Source of the DNA: Alkalihalobacillus pseudalcaliphilus
GTDB taxonomy: Bacteria; Bacillota; Bacilli; Bacillales; Bacillaceae_D
Reading direction: 5' to 3'
Assembly (NCBI RefSeq): GCF_028610675.1
Contig: NZ_JAQQWS010000003.1
Coordinates: forward strand, 1-64,000
DNA length: 64,000 bases
Both the position numbers and the translations under genes were made by a program. Positions 43,149 to 51,352 of this stretch are shown piece after piece; position 1 is the stretch's first letter; every line of letters starts with the position of its first letter. Under the pieces are notes generated by a model. The model did not search any database, had not been told where the DNA came from, and saw only the letters and a list, made by a program, of their open reading frames with translations.

Positions 43149-44339
43149 ATGTCGAGTCATACTTTAGACAATTTTTTATCAAAAAATCTACAAGAATTAA
43201 AAGAAAAAGGTCTGTATAACACGATTGATTCTTTAGAAAGTGCTAATGGTCCCGTTATTCAAATAAATGGTAGAGAGTTGATTAACTTATCTTCTAACAA
43301 CTACTTAGGCCTTGCTACAGATGAGCGCTTAAAAGAAGCTGCCAACCAAGCAATTGAAGAATTTGGCGTAGGTGCTGGTGCTGTTCGTACTATTAATGGA
43401 ACACTTCAGTTACATGACCAATTAGAAGAAAAACTTGCCACATTCAAACATACTGAGGCTGCTATCGCTTATCAATCTGGTTTTAACTGTAATATGGCTG
43501 CTATTTCTGCGGTAATGGATAAAAATGACGCCATTCTTTCAGATGAATTAAACCACGCTTCTATTATTGATGGTTGCCGTTTATCAAGAGCAAAAATTAT
43601 TCGCTTTAACCATTCAGATATGGAAGATTTGCGTCAAAAGGCAAAAGAAGCCACTGAATCTGGGCTTTACAATAAAGTCATGGTTATTACAGATGGTGTC
43701 TTTTCAATGGATGGTGATATTGCAAAATTACCAGAAATCGTGAAAATTGCTGAGGAATTTGACTTAATCACTTATGTTGATGATGCACATGGTTCAGGTG
43801 TTCTTGGTCAAGGTGCCGGTACGGTCAAACACTTTGGCTTATCTGACAAAGTTGACTTCCAAATAGGAACATTATCAAAAGCGATTGGTGTTGTTGGTGG
43901 TTATGTTGCGGGTAAAAAAGATCTTATTGACTGGCTCAAAGTTCGTAGTCGTCCATTCCTCTTTTCAACCGCTTTGACCCCTGCTGATGTTGCAGCATGT
44001 ACAAAGGCAATTGAAGTTCTTTCAAATAGCACAGAGCTACAAGAAAAGCTTTGGTCAAACGGAGACTACTTAAAGAAAGGCTTAAAGGAGCTTGGATTTG
44101 ATATTGGAGAAAGTGAAACACCTATTACTCCCGTTATTATCGGTGACGAGGTCAAAACACAGGAGTTCAGTAAGCGTCTGAATGAAGAAGGCGTTTATGC
44201 GAAATCGATCGTATTCCCTACAGTGCCTCAAGGAACAGGACGCGTTCGCAATATGCCAACGGCTGCCCATACAGAGGAAATGCTTGATCAAACGATTACG
44301 ATATACAAAAAAGTTGGTCAAGAACTTAATATCATTTAA
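43149..44339 (+). CDS. kbl: Glycine C-acetyltransferase (2-amino-3-ketobutyrate CoA ligase)
   Basis: A 396-residue PLP enzyme of the alpha-oxoamine synthase family. It splits 2-amino-3-oxobutyrate with CoA into glycine and acetyl-CoA. Motifs include NLSSNNYLGLA, GAGAVRTINGTLQLH, DDAHGSGVLG (PLP-binding Asp) and GTLSKAIGVVGG with the PLP lysine. The start has a GGGAG ribosome site. It is co-directional with tdh 38 bp downstream, forming the two-step threonine-to-glycine pathway. Confidence 0.95.
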   Translation: MSSHTLDNFLSKNLQELKEKGLYNTIDSLESANGPVIQINGRELINLSSNNYLGLATDERLKEAANQAIEEFGVGAGAVRTINGTLQLHDQLEEKLATFKHTEAAIAYQSGFNCNMAAISAVMDKNDAILSDELNHASIIDGCRLSRAKIIRFNHSDMEDLRQKAKEATESGLYNKVMVITDGVFSMDGDIAKLPEIVKIAEEFDLITYVDDAHGSGVLGQGAGTVKHFGLSDKVDFQIGTLSKAIGVVGGYVAGKKDLIDWLKVRSRPFLFSTALTPADVAACTKAIEVLSNSTELQEKLWSNGDYLKKGLKELGFDIGESETPITPVIIGDEVKTQEFSKRLNEEGVYAKSIVFPTVPQGTGRVRNMPTAAHTEEMLDQTITIYKKVGQELNII

Positions 44340-44377
44340 TATACCTTGATGGTATGTTTCATAGACGGAGGTATACA

Positions 44378-45352
44378 ATGAAAAAAATACTAATTACTGG
44401 AGCGTTAGGACAAATTGGTTCAGAGTTAACGATGACGCTTAGGGAACGTTACGGTGCTGAAAATGTCATTGCTACCGATATTAATAAAAATGAGAGTAAT
44501 GTTGTTTACAGTGGTCCTTTTGAACATCTTGACGTAACCAATGACCGTGACTTTTTTAACATTGCCAAAAAACATAAGGTTGATACGGTTATTCATTTAG
44601 CGGCACTACTATCTGCGACTGCTGAGCAAAAGCCACTTCTTGCTTGGAATTTAAATATGGGCGGACTTGTCAATGCTTTGGAAGTATCTAGAGAGTTAGA
44701 TTTACAATTTTTCACACCTAGTTCGATTGGTGCTTTCGGTCCTTCGACACCAAAAGCTCAGACTCCACAGGACACAATTCAACAACCGACTACAATGTAT
44801 GGTGTAAATAAAGTATCTGGTGAACTTTTATGTAATTACTATTTTAATAAATTTGGTGTTGATACAAGAGGGCTTCGCTTCCCCGGTTTAATCTCATATG
44901 TTGCACCTCCAGGTGGTGGAACGACTGATTATGCGGTTGAGATTTATTATAAAGCCATCAAACAAGGACACTATACGTCTTATATTGATCAAGGTACCTA
45001 TATGGATATGATGTATATGCCCGATGCTTTAAATGCCATTATCGGTTTAATGGAAGCAGATCCTACTAAACTCGTTCACCGTAATTCATTCAACGTGAGT
45101 GCGATGAGTATTGCTCCCGAGGATGTTGAAGCTGCGATCAAAAAACATATCCCAACTTTTACGATGGATTATCAAGTCGATCCTGTTCGCCAGCAAATTG
45201 CACAGAGCTGGCCAGATGCGATTGATTCAACTTGTGCTGTAGATGAGTGGGGCTTCAAAGTTCAATATGACTTAGCGAAGATGACGGAAGATATGCTTTG
45301 GCACTTAAACAAAAAATGGCTCGGAGAAAAGGTAGAAAAAGGAGCCATTTAA
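44378..45352 (+). CDS. tdh: L-threonine 3-dehydrogenase, short-chain (epimerase-like) type
   Basis: A 324-residue NAD-dependent extended SDR. It has the Rossmann motif TGALGQIGSE, LAALLSATAE, the YGVNKVSGE active site (Tyr/Lys) and RGLRFPGLIS. This is the SDR-type threonine dehydrogenase found in Bacillaceae and animals, not the zinc-dependent E. coli type. I start at the ATG at 44378 with CGGAGG. A longer frame would begin upstream of that site. It follows kbl, and a terminator follows it. Confidence 0.93.
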   Translation: MKKILITGALGQIGSELTMTLRERYGAENVIATDINKNESNVVYSGPFEHLDVTNDRDFFNIAKKHKVDTVIHLAALLSATAEQKPLLAWNLNMGGLVNALEVSRELDLQFFTPSSIGAFGPSTPKAQTPQDTIQQPTTMYGVNKVSGELLCNYYFNKFGVDTRGLRFPGLISYVAPPGGGTTDYAVEIYYKAIKQGHYTSYIDQGTYMDMMYMPDALNAIIGLMEADPTKLVHRNSFNVSAMSIAPEDVEAAIKKHIPTFTMDYQVDPVRQQIAQSWPDAIDSTCAVDEWGFKVQYDLAKMTEDMLWHLNKKWLGEKVEKGAI

Positions 45353-45371
45353 GGCACCATTCGATAATTTT

Positions 45372-45406
45372 AGAACAGTATCAGTTGTATGGTACTGTTC
45401 TTTTTG
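45372..45406 (+). terminator. Rho-independent terminator of kbl-tdh
   Basis: AGAACAGTA and TACTGTTCT form a 9-bp stem followed by TTTTG. A dispersed repeat element begins in the T-run. Confidence 0.9.
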
Positions 45407-45530
45407 TATGAAAGTGGACTAAAGTGCAAGTGGATCTCAGCCTGCCCTCTTCTCCTGCAGGTGTCAGCCTCCCCATTCCCTCCGCTCGGGTTGGTGCAGG
45501 CTTCTTAGTTCGTACACTTCTCATACAAAA
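45402..45530. repeat. 129-bp element with terminal inverted repeats
   Basis: TTTTGTATGAAAGTG (45402-45416) is mirrored by CACTTCTCATACAAAA (45515-45530), one inserted base apart from a perfect inverted repeat. The interior contains AGTGGATCTCAGCCTGCC, related to 60510-60530. It has a MITE-like form, starts inside the T-tract of the tdh terminator and has no coding capacity. Confidence 0.72.
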
Positions 45531-45589
45531 TATATGAATGCAGCTAACAAACGAGAAGCAAAGGCATGTGAACAAAGTGCCACCAGTTA

Positions 45590-45880
45590 AAGGCGAACGC
45601 CACTTCCATGTTTGTTGGTGGCGAGGTGAAACAGGCTTCGACATGAGCGTTTTTGTATGAAAGTTTACTTGGGGGCGATGGTTTGTGCCTTGAAGTTAAC
45701 TGGTCATCCATCTGGCGATTATGACTTAACAGGTCACTGCTCCCTTTTTGTACGTGCGACTCCTCATGGTGATGGAGTTGTATGAGGGCCAACTGTTTAA
45801 ATTGTCGCCACTACTTTGATTTTTGTTGGTGGCGAAGTGACTCGGGCTTCGCCATGTGGGTTTTGTATGGTAGTTGACTA
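45590..45880 (+). repeat. Dispersed intergenic repeat, best-preserved long copy
   Basis: A partial copy (45590-45650) is followed by a full one (45651-45880). The full copy has TTTTGTATGAAAGTTTAC, GCGATGGTTTGTGCCTTGAA, a TCGCCAC/GTGGCGA hairpin (45805-45811 with 45829-45835), GGGCTTCGCCATGTGGG and again TTTTGTATGGTAGTTGAC. It aligns along about 200 bp with 5283-5490. The rest of 45881-46034 shows no gene. Confidence 0.85.
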
Positions 45881-46034
45881 ACACTGGAATGTGGAGTTCT
45901 ACTTGTCGCTACCTAAAATCATGCAGTAATGTAATACCACCACATAAAAATTAAGCAATACCCTTTTGAAAAAACTACAATTGAGAAATCAAAAATCAAT
46001 TTGAATGAAATTCCAACAGTTTATGTAGTTCCCA

Positions 46035-46290
46035 TTACTTTGCTCGGTCTTCCTTCCTCTTTTTCCGTTCGTAACGCCACGATTACAGCTTTTCTCCACT
46101 AATGTTGCTACTATACGGTTTTTCCTTACAACAACTTGGCCTTTTTCACTCGATGGGTTGTTACTTCTCGCCTTTTCCTACAACACTAGGGCCTTTTTCC
46201 ACGGCTTATGTTGTTACTTCCACGCATTCCCTACAACACGAGAGCCTTTTTCCGCGGCTTATGTTGCTACTTCCACGCTTTCCCGCCATC
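46035..46290. repeat. 53-bp tandem repeat array plus a diverged 51-bp-array unit
   Basis: The core (A/G)(T/G)GTTGYTACT starts at 46102, 46155, 46208 and 46261, all 53 bp apart. Units 2-4 can fold ACAACA with TGTTG(T/C) around GCC/GGC. Just upstream (46036-46097) TTGCTCGGTCTTCCTTCC and CTCTTTTTCCG resemble the 51-bp array at 92-431, suggesting a shared origin. No credible gene is present. Confidence 0.82.
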
Positions 46291-46330
46291 CAATTCCCTT
46301 CTCCCTAATAGGACACGCTCAATTAGACAC

Positions 46331-46377
46331 AAAAAAACCAAGCATAAAAGTTGTCCATTCTTCTTTCGTGCTTGGCC
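46331..46377 (-). terminator. Rho-independent terminator of the SDR gene
   Basis: CCAAGCA (46338-46344) and TGCTTGG (46369-46375) pair, with TTTTTTT following on the minus strand. Confidence 0.85.
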
Positions 46378-46393
46378 TTTTACTTCTATTTAC

Positions 46394-47128
46394 TTACATA
46401 GCTGTCAATCCGCCATCTACAACAAATTCAGAACCAGTTGAGTAACTTGATTCATCAGATGCAAGGAACAGTACTAAATGCGAAACTTCTTCTGGCTTTG
46501 CGACTCTTTGAATTGGGATATGTTTTGCAAATTCTTTAATTTGCTCGACGGCATCACCTTGACTAACCATCGGCGTTTCAATAACACCAGGGTGTACAGA
46601 GTTAACACGAATACCTAAGCCTGACAATTGAAGTGCAGCAGCTTTTGTTATACCCCGAACGGCAAATTTTGTATCTGTATATCCTACCGCTCCACCAACC
46701 AAACCATTAATGGACGAAATATTTACGATTGACCCACTACCAGCTTTTTGCATGCTTGCTGCAACAGCTTTTATCCCTAAGAATACAGAAACTTGATTAA
46801 TATCAACGATTTTACGGTAATCCTCTTCGGTCATTTCTAATAAAGGTTTGCTCATACTAATTCCAGCATTATTGATTAAAATATGAGGTGGTCCAAATAT
46901 TTTCTCCGTTTCTTCTATAACAACACCCCAGTCTGCTGATTTTGTTACATCCTGTTTGACAAAATGAACATGTTCACCTAATTCATGGGCTAAAGCTTGT
47001 CCACCCGCTTCATTTAAATCCGTGAAAACCACTTTAGCTCCTTCTTTCACAAACAAACGGACATGGGCTTCTCCCATCCCTCGTGCACCACCTGTAATAA
47101 TCGCTATTTTATTTTCTAACCTTCCCAT
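46394..47128 (-). CDS. SDR-family short-chain oxidoreductase
   Basis: A 244-residue classical SDR with the cofactor motif TGGARGMGEAH, NNAG (ILINNAGIS), the catalytic serine in NISSING, and the YTDTKFAV active site (YxxxK). It ends GSEFVVDGGLTAM, usual for 3-oxoacyl/3-alpha(20-beta)-hydroxysteroid dehydrogenase-like members. The substrate is unknown. GGAGG precedes a pair of ATG codons; I chose the second (47128) for spacing, the first being at 47131. Confidence 0.92.
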   Translation of the reverse strand: MGRLENKIAIITGGARGMGEAHVRLFVKEGAKVVFTDLNEAGGQALAHELGEHVHFVKQDVTKSADWGVVIEETEKIFGPPHILINNAGISMSKPLLEMTEEDYRKIVDINQVSVFLGIKAVAASMQKAGSGSIVNISSINGLVGGAVGYTDTKFAVRGITKAAALQLSGLGIRVNSVHPGVIETPMVSQGDAVEQIKEFAKHIPIQRVAKPEEVSHLVLFLASDESSYSTGSEFVVDGGLTAM

Positions 47129-47421
47129 CATTCTACCTCCATTCAAAATATAACATCACTATTATATGCAAAAACATCCTTACTATTTATTGTAACCGTT
47201 AGCATTAGTAAGTGGGTGACATATTCGTTACAACAAAGCGAATAATTAGTTAATTCTCTTCAACAAAAAACATATGTATCTTTTCACAAAAAATAATATG
47301 TGTAAAAAAGGATTTCCAGCAAATATATTGAAATAGTAAATAAGCGAACACATCCAGTTTAACTTCATAAAACACAAAACAGGCATCATTTAATCCATTG
47401 GAAAGGAATTGGTGATCTAAA

Positions 47422-47991
47422 ATGAGTAAAAACGTGTTAATTGTTACTGGAGATGCAGTAGAAGCTTTAGAAGTATTTTACCCCTATTATCGTTGTCTAG
47501 AGGAGAATATCCCTTGCACAATCGCCTCCCCTACTAAGAAAAAACTTCAGACAGTTGTTCATGACTTTTTAGAACTTGAAACATTTACCGAAAAACAAGC
47601 TTATCTCATTGAATCCCATACATCTGTTGATGATATTAATCCAGCAGACTATGACAGCCTCATTATTCCTGGAGGACGAGCACCTGAATATATTCGTATG
47701 AATCCAAAAGTCCAAGAAATTGCTGCCCATTTTCTCAAAGAGAATAAACCACTTGGGGTTATTTGTCATGGACAGTTAGTTCTAACCACAGTTAGAGAAT
47801 TTATACAAGGACGGGAAATGACTGCCTATTCCGCCTGCCAACCTGAAGTAGAGGCGGCCGGTGCTACGTATATTCATGAACCTCTTCATGTTGATAATAA
47901 TATTGTATCTGGTCATGCCTGGCCCGATCTACCGGGATTTATGAAAGAGTTTTTTAAACTTTTAAAGGTTAAAAAAACAGCCTCTCTTTAA
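47422..47991 (+). CDS. DJ-1/PfpI family protein
   Basis: A 189-residue type 1 glutamine amidotransferase-like protein. The nucleophile elbow VICHGQLVLT carries the Cys, LIIPGGRAPEYIR is the family's oxyanion block, and AVEALEVFYP has the conserved Glu. Members act as glyoxalases/deglycases or chaperones; no specific role can be assigned. The ribosome site is GGAAAGGAATTGG, weaker than its neighbours. Confidence 0.9.
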   Translation: MSKNVLIVTGDAVEALEVFYPYYRCLEENIPCTIASPTKKKLQTVVHDFLELETFTEKQAYLIESHTSVDDINPADYDSLIIPGGRAPEYIRMNPKVQEIAAHFLKENKPLGVICHGQLVLTTVREFIQGREMTAYSACQPEVEAAGATYIHEPLHVDNNIVSGHAWPDLPGFMKEFFKLLKVKKTASL

Positions 47992-48157
47992 CTAAAACCA
48001 ACTCAACTATTGAAATACACTCATTAAAGTTAACTAAAATACACTTTTAGAAATCACATCCATACGGATAACATTATGCAATAAAATCACTGGTAGATAA
48101 TCTGACAATTAGCTGATTCATCCCAAATATAATCTAAAACAGATAAGGAGATTCATT

Positions 48158-49888
48158 ATGGAAAAAATCATCCCTAAACATTTAATGCCCTTTGTGGCAC
48201 ATCAATATTACCATTGTTATAGTCCAATTGATCATGCGGTTTGGCGCTATGTCATGAGGCAAAACCATCACTTTCTTGAGGATATAGCTCATGAAGCATT
48301 CACTAGCGGATTAAAATCTTCAGGAATTGGCATTGAGTCTATTCCTAAAGTAAGTGAAATGAATGAAAAATTAACCAAAATTGACTGGGGAGCTGTAATT
48401 GTTGATGGGTTAATTCCTGGCACTGCCTTTTTTGATTTTCAAGCACATGGTATACTTCCTGTTGCCACAGAAATTAGGCAAAAAACAAATATTGAATATA
48501 CACCAGCTCCAGATATTGTCCACGAAGCAGCGGGACATGCACCCATTTTATTTGATGAGACCTACTCAGAGTTTGTAAAGCTAATTGGTAGTATTGGTGC
48601 TAATGCTTTTGCCACGAGCGAAGAGCACGAGGTATTTGAAGCAACACGAAATTTATCGATCGTTATGGAAAAACCATTCTCCACAAAAGAAGAAATAGAC
48701 GCAGCAAAGCAACTTTTAATTGAAAAACAGCAAGCTGTTAAAGGTTTATCAGAAGCTGAACAAATTTCTCGAATCTTCTGGTGGACGGTTGAATTTGGAT
48801 TAATTGGCGACCTCGACAATCCCAAAATCTTTGGCGCTGGGCTCTTATCATCCGTTGGAGAAAGTAAGCATTGCCTCTCAAATGCTGTTCAAAAAAGGCG
48901 ATTTACGATTGAAGATGCAAAGTCAACAAGTTATGATGTGACCTCGATGCAAACACAATTATTTGTTTGTGAAAGCTTTGAACAGCTCATTGAAGAAGTC
49001 AATAAATTTGGCGATACGATGGCTTTTCGAACTGGTGGTACTCAAGCACTTGATAAAGCCACAGCTTCAGGTCAAGTTGCACATATCGAATTTAACAGTG
49101 GCATTCAGTTAACAGGATTATTTACTGAGGTTATCAAGAACGAACAAGAAGAAGCCATATATCTGAAATCTTCAAGTCCCTCCACACTATCTATAAAAAA
49201 TATAGAAATAACCGGCCATGGCATCAAGACACATACCGATGGTTTTGGTGTTCCTATTGGACGTCTAGCCACTCACACCGCCCTAGAGGAGCTATCGCCC
49301 GAGGTACTTAAATCACTTGGAATTATATTGGGAGCTCATGTCGATTTTCAATATGAGAGCGGCATTCAAGTTACAGGTACAATTACGGACATGAAATTTA
49401 ATCAAGACAAGCTCGCACTTCTAAGTCTTACAGAATGCAAGGTTTGGCACGAAGATCAAGTTTTATTCGATCCGAGTTGGGGACAATATGATTTAATTAT
49501 AGCGAGTAAGGTTATCTCAGCAAGACCAGGTGCCGCAGATTATGTCTCTTATTATGGCGAACCACCATTACTTACACCTGATGATAAAGAAAAGGACGAG
49601 GACACTCCTTTAGAAAGCTTATATAGTGAAGTTCGCTCCCTACGAGAGAATCATATTGTTGACCAAGACAAATGGATACAAATAACTGAAAATACGTTAA
49701 AAGATTACCCTGAAGAATGGTTGCTACTATTAGAAATACTAGAAATCATTGAGGTGCATTCTATTCAAACCGATTACAAACGAATACTCCTTGATCATTT
49801 AAAAACATTATGTGCAGATGATCGTTATGTACGCTTGATTAAGAATGGACTGGAAGTTGTTTATGGTAAAAAGGATGTGCTTATATAA
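48158..49888 (+). CDS. phhA: Aromatic amino acid (phenylalanine) 4-monooxygenase with C-terminal extension
   Basis: A 576-residue pterin-dependent hydroxylase converting phenylalanine to tyrosine. The catalytic domain (about 1-300) holds PAPDIVHEAAGHAPILFDE, whose two His residues bind iron, with WWTVEFGLIGD giving the Glu ligand. It is about twice the length of Pseudomonas PhhA. Residues about 310-576 form an added region seen in some Bacillus homologues, beginning TGGTQALDKATASGQVAHIEF. The gene ends by overlapping the pterin dehydratase start by 1 bp (ATAATG). Confidence 0.93.
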   Translation: MEKIIPKHLMPFVAHQYYHCYSPIDHAVWRYVMRQNHHFLEDIAHEAFTSGLKSSGIGIESIPKVSEMNEKLTKIDWGAVIVDGLIPGTAFFDFQAHGILPVATEIRQKTNIEYTPAPDIVHEAAGHAPILFDETYSEFVKLIGSIGANAFATSEEHEVFEATRNLSIVMEKPFSTKEEIDAAKQLLIEKQQAVKGLSEAEQISRIFWWTVEFGLIGDLDNPKIFGAGLLSSVGESKHCLSNAVQKRRFTIEDAKSTSYDVTSMQTQLFVCESFEQLIEEVNKFGDTMAFRTGGTQALDKATASGQVAHIEFNSGIQLTGLFTEVIKNEQEEAIYLKSSSPSTLSIKNIEITGHGIKTHTDGFGVPIGRLATHTALEELSPEVLKSLGIILGAHVDFQYESGIQVTGTITDMKFNQDKLALLSLTECKVWHEDQVLFDPSWGQYDLIIASKVISARPGAADYVSYYGEPPLLTPDDKEKDEDTPLESLYSEVRSLRENHIVDQDKWIQITENTLKDYPEEWLLLLEILEIIEVHSIQTDYKRILLDHLKTLCADDRYVRLIKNGLEVVYGKKDVLI

Positions 49889-50181
49889 TGAGACTGTCGG
49901 AAAATGCGATTAGCGAGCAACTTACTATGCTTCCTAAGTGGAAACTAAAAGACGTTAAATGGATAGAGCGAAGTTATCGTTTCCAGGACTTTTTGCAAGC
50001 GATTTCATTTGTTAATAGAGTTGCAACTTATGCAGAAAATATAAATCACCACCCTTTTATAAACATCCAATATAAAATGGTGATCATTCGTTTAAATTCA
50101 TGGAATGAAAAAGGGCTGACAGAGCTCGATTTTACAATGGCTCGACAAATGGATCAAATTTACGATACTAATTACCGTTGA
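49888..50181 (+). CDS. Pterin-4a-carbinolamine dehydratase
   Basis: A 97-residue PCD/DCoH protein that dehydrates 4a-hydroxytetrahydropterin so the cofactor of the hydroxylase can be recycled. The signature NHHPFINIQYKMVIIRL contains the conserved His-His-Pro, and LPKWKL and FQDFLQAISFVNRVA match the N-terminal helix. It is translationally coupled to the hydroxylase gene. Confidence 0.95.
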   Translation: MRLSENAISEQLTMLPKWKLKDVKWIERSYRFQDFLQAISFVNRVATYAENINHHPFINIQYKMVIIRLNSWNEKGLTELDFTMARQMDQIYDTNYR

Positions 50182-50220
50182 TTTGTTTTATTAAACTCAC
50201 TGCCACTCTATTATAACGAT

Positions 50221-50250
50221 GCCCACCCTTAACATAGGTGGGCTTTTTTA
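50221..50250 (+). terminator. Rho-independent terminator of phhA-PCD
   Basis: GCCCACC (50221-50227) and GGTGGGC (50237-50243) form a 7-bp stem followed by TTTTTTA. Confidence 0.92.
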
Positions 50251-50293
50251 TTGCTATTTTAAAGATGTTAGTCATACATAGATAATTAATTTA

Positions 50294-50683
50294 CTAGCAA
50301 TGACTGCAACAGCGGCAACTACAAGTATTTAAATGACGTCTATTAAAATGTCCGAGATGACCATTTCCTGGACTACAACTAGCGTGTCCAGTTTGATGAC
50401 ATCCGCATCCGCATCCGCATCCACAAGCACAAGCACATGAGCATCTGTTGGGCTTATGGCAACAACCGCATTCTTTATGCTTTTTATGATAACTACATAT
50501 TTCGTACCTTTTGTTGCAGCTACATTCTTCATGCTTTTTGTTGCAGCCGCATTCTTCATGCTTTTTGTTGCAGCCGCATTTTTCCTGCTTTTTTCGGCAG
50601 TCGCATTTTTCCTGCTTTTTTCGGCAGTCGCATTCTTTGTGTTTACCGTCACGATCATGTTCATCAATGCAAACTCTATACAT
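50294..50683 (-). CDS. Cysteine-rich repeat protein, probable spore-surface component
   Basis: A 129-residue protein with roughly one Cys in four residues. Residues about 14-75 are near-exact nine-residue repeats of the form KKxExCxCx (KKQEKCDCR, KKHEECGCN). A CACACGCGCGCGCGC run and a His/Cys-rich tail (CSCRCCSHC) follow. There is no signal peptide. Cys-rich cross-linked proteins are typical of spore coat or exosporium, and the neighbours support that; metal binding is another possibility. The ATG at 50683 follows AAAGGAGGG. Frames on the opposite strand are its shadows. Confidence 0.8.
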   Translation of the reverse strand: MYRVCIDEHDRDGKHKECDCRKKQEKCDCRKKQEKCGCNKKHEECGCNKKHEECSCNKRYEICSYHKKHKECGCCHKPNRCSCACACGCGCGCGCHQTGHASCSPGNGHLGHFNRRHLNTCSCRCCSHC

Positions 50684-50805
50684 TAAAAACCCTCCTTTCA
50701 CTGTGATAATTTATACTATTTAGTAAAGACACTGTATGTATAGACGTATTGGAAAAGTTTTGAAACAAAACAATCCATTTTTCGAATGAATTGTTTGTTT
50801 TACCC

Positions 50806-50835
50806 AACCCTTTTAATTAATTGGTACATATCTTA
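50806..50835 (+). promoter_or_regulatory. Sigma-K-like promoter of the GHSCNC-repeat gene
   Basis: AACC (50806-50809) and CATATCTTA (50827-50835, CATA-N3-TA) are 17 bp apart, resembling the mother-cell sigma-K consensus. They lie 27 bp before the start codon. Confidence 0.55.
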
Positions 50836-50861
50836 TATGTATAGTACCGAAAGGAGAGTCA

Positions 50862-51320
50862 ATGTCCGTGAAATCAGTAAATTTGCAGAAAACGAATGAA
50901 GGAAGAAAATCGAATCAGATAGAAGGAACATTATGTAATGTTGGAATTGATTTTGTAGATATTTTATTAAAAAATGATACTGTTGTAACAGTACTAAGGA
51001 ATCACATTTATAAAATTAAATGGCCTGATCGTAAATGTAATCCTTGTGAGTGTAGGGACTCATGTCATGGAGGGCATTCCTGTAATTGCGGACATTCCTG
51101 TAATTGCGGACATTCCTGTAATTGCGGGCATTCCTGTAATTGCGGGCATTTACAGCACTCCAATACATGTAACTGCTGTAATAGAGATCTTTCTTCTCAT
51201 ACAGTTATTCCTGCATGCCACAACAGAGTATCCCTTCGGTTAGCGGGGTTAACCGATCGTTTAACTTTTAACCTATTTAAACAGATCGGATGCAGAGTCA
51301 TTATTGAATGCTCTGCATAA
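50862..51320 (+). CDS. Cys/His-repeat protein with Sm-like N-terminal module, probable spore protein
   Basis: A 152-residue protein. Residues about 20-55 (IEGTLCNVGIDFVDILLKND then a second strand IYKIKW) form a small beta-barrel-like module also seen in the products at 51351, 55851 and 56150. Four copies of GHSCNC (about 70-96) and CNCCNR follow, then a C-terminal part (LTFNLFKQIGCRVIIECSA) that resembles the C-terminal region of the 51351 protein (LLSFIGCSIRIVVEIEE). There is no signal peptide. The ATG follows AAAGGAG. Spore coat or exosporium location is inferred from the sigma-K-like promoter and context. Confidence 0.82.
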   Translation: MSVKSVNLQKTNEGRKSNQIEGTLCNVGIDFVDILLKNDTVVTVLRNHIYKIKWPDRKCNPCECRDSCHGGHSCNCGHSCNCGHSCNCGHSCNCGHLQHSNTCNCCNRDLSSHTVIPACHNRVSLRLAGLTDRLTFNLFKQIGCRVIIECSA

Positions 51321-51322
51321 TG

Positions 51323-51352
51323 AAAAAAGGTGAGAAAAGTCTCACCTTTTTT
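51323..51352. terminator. Bidirectional terminator
   Basis: AAAAAAGGTGAGA (51323-51335) and TCTCACCTTTTTT (51340-51352) are perfect 13-bp arms with a 4-base loop. It ends both the gene at 50862 and the mnx-type operon. Confidence 0.95.

Noticed and set aside
50437..50723. Hydrophobic frames opposite the Cys-rich gene
   Set aside because: They run antisense through nine-residue coding repeats. The sense frame has a strong ribosome site and coherent Cys spacing.
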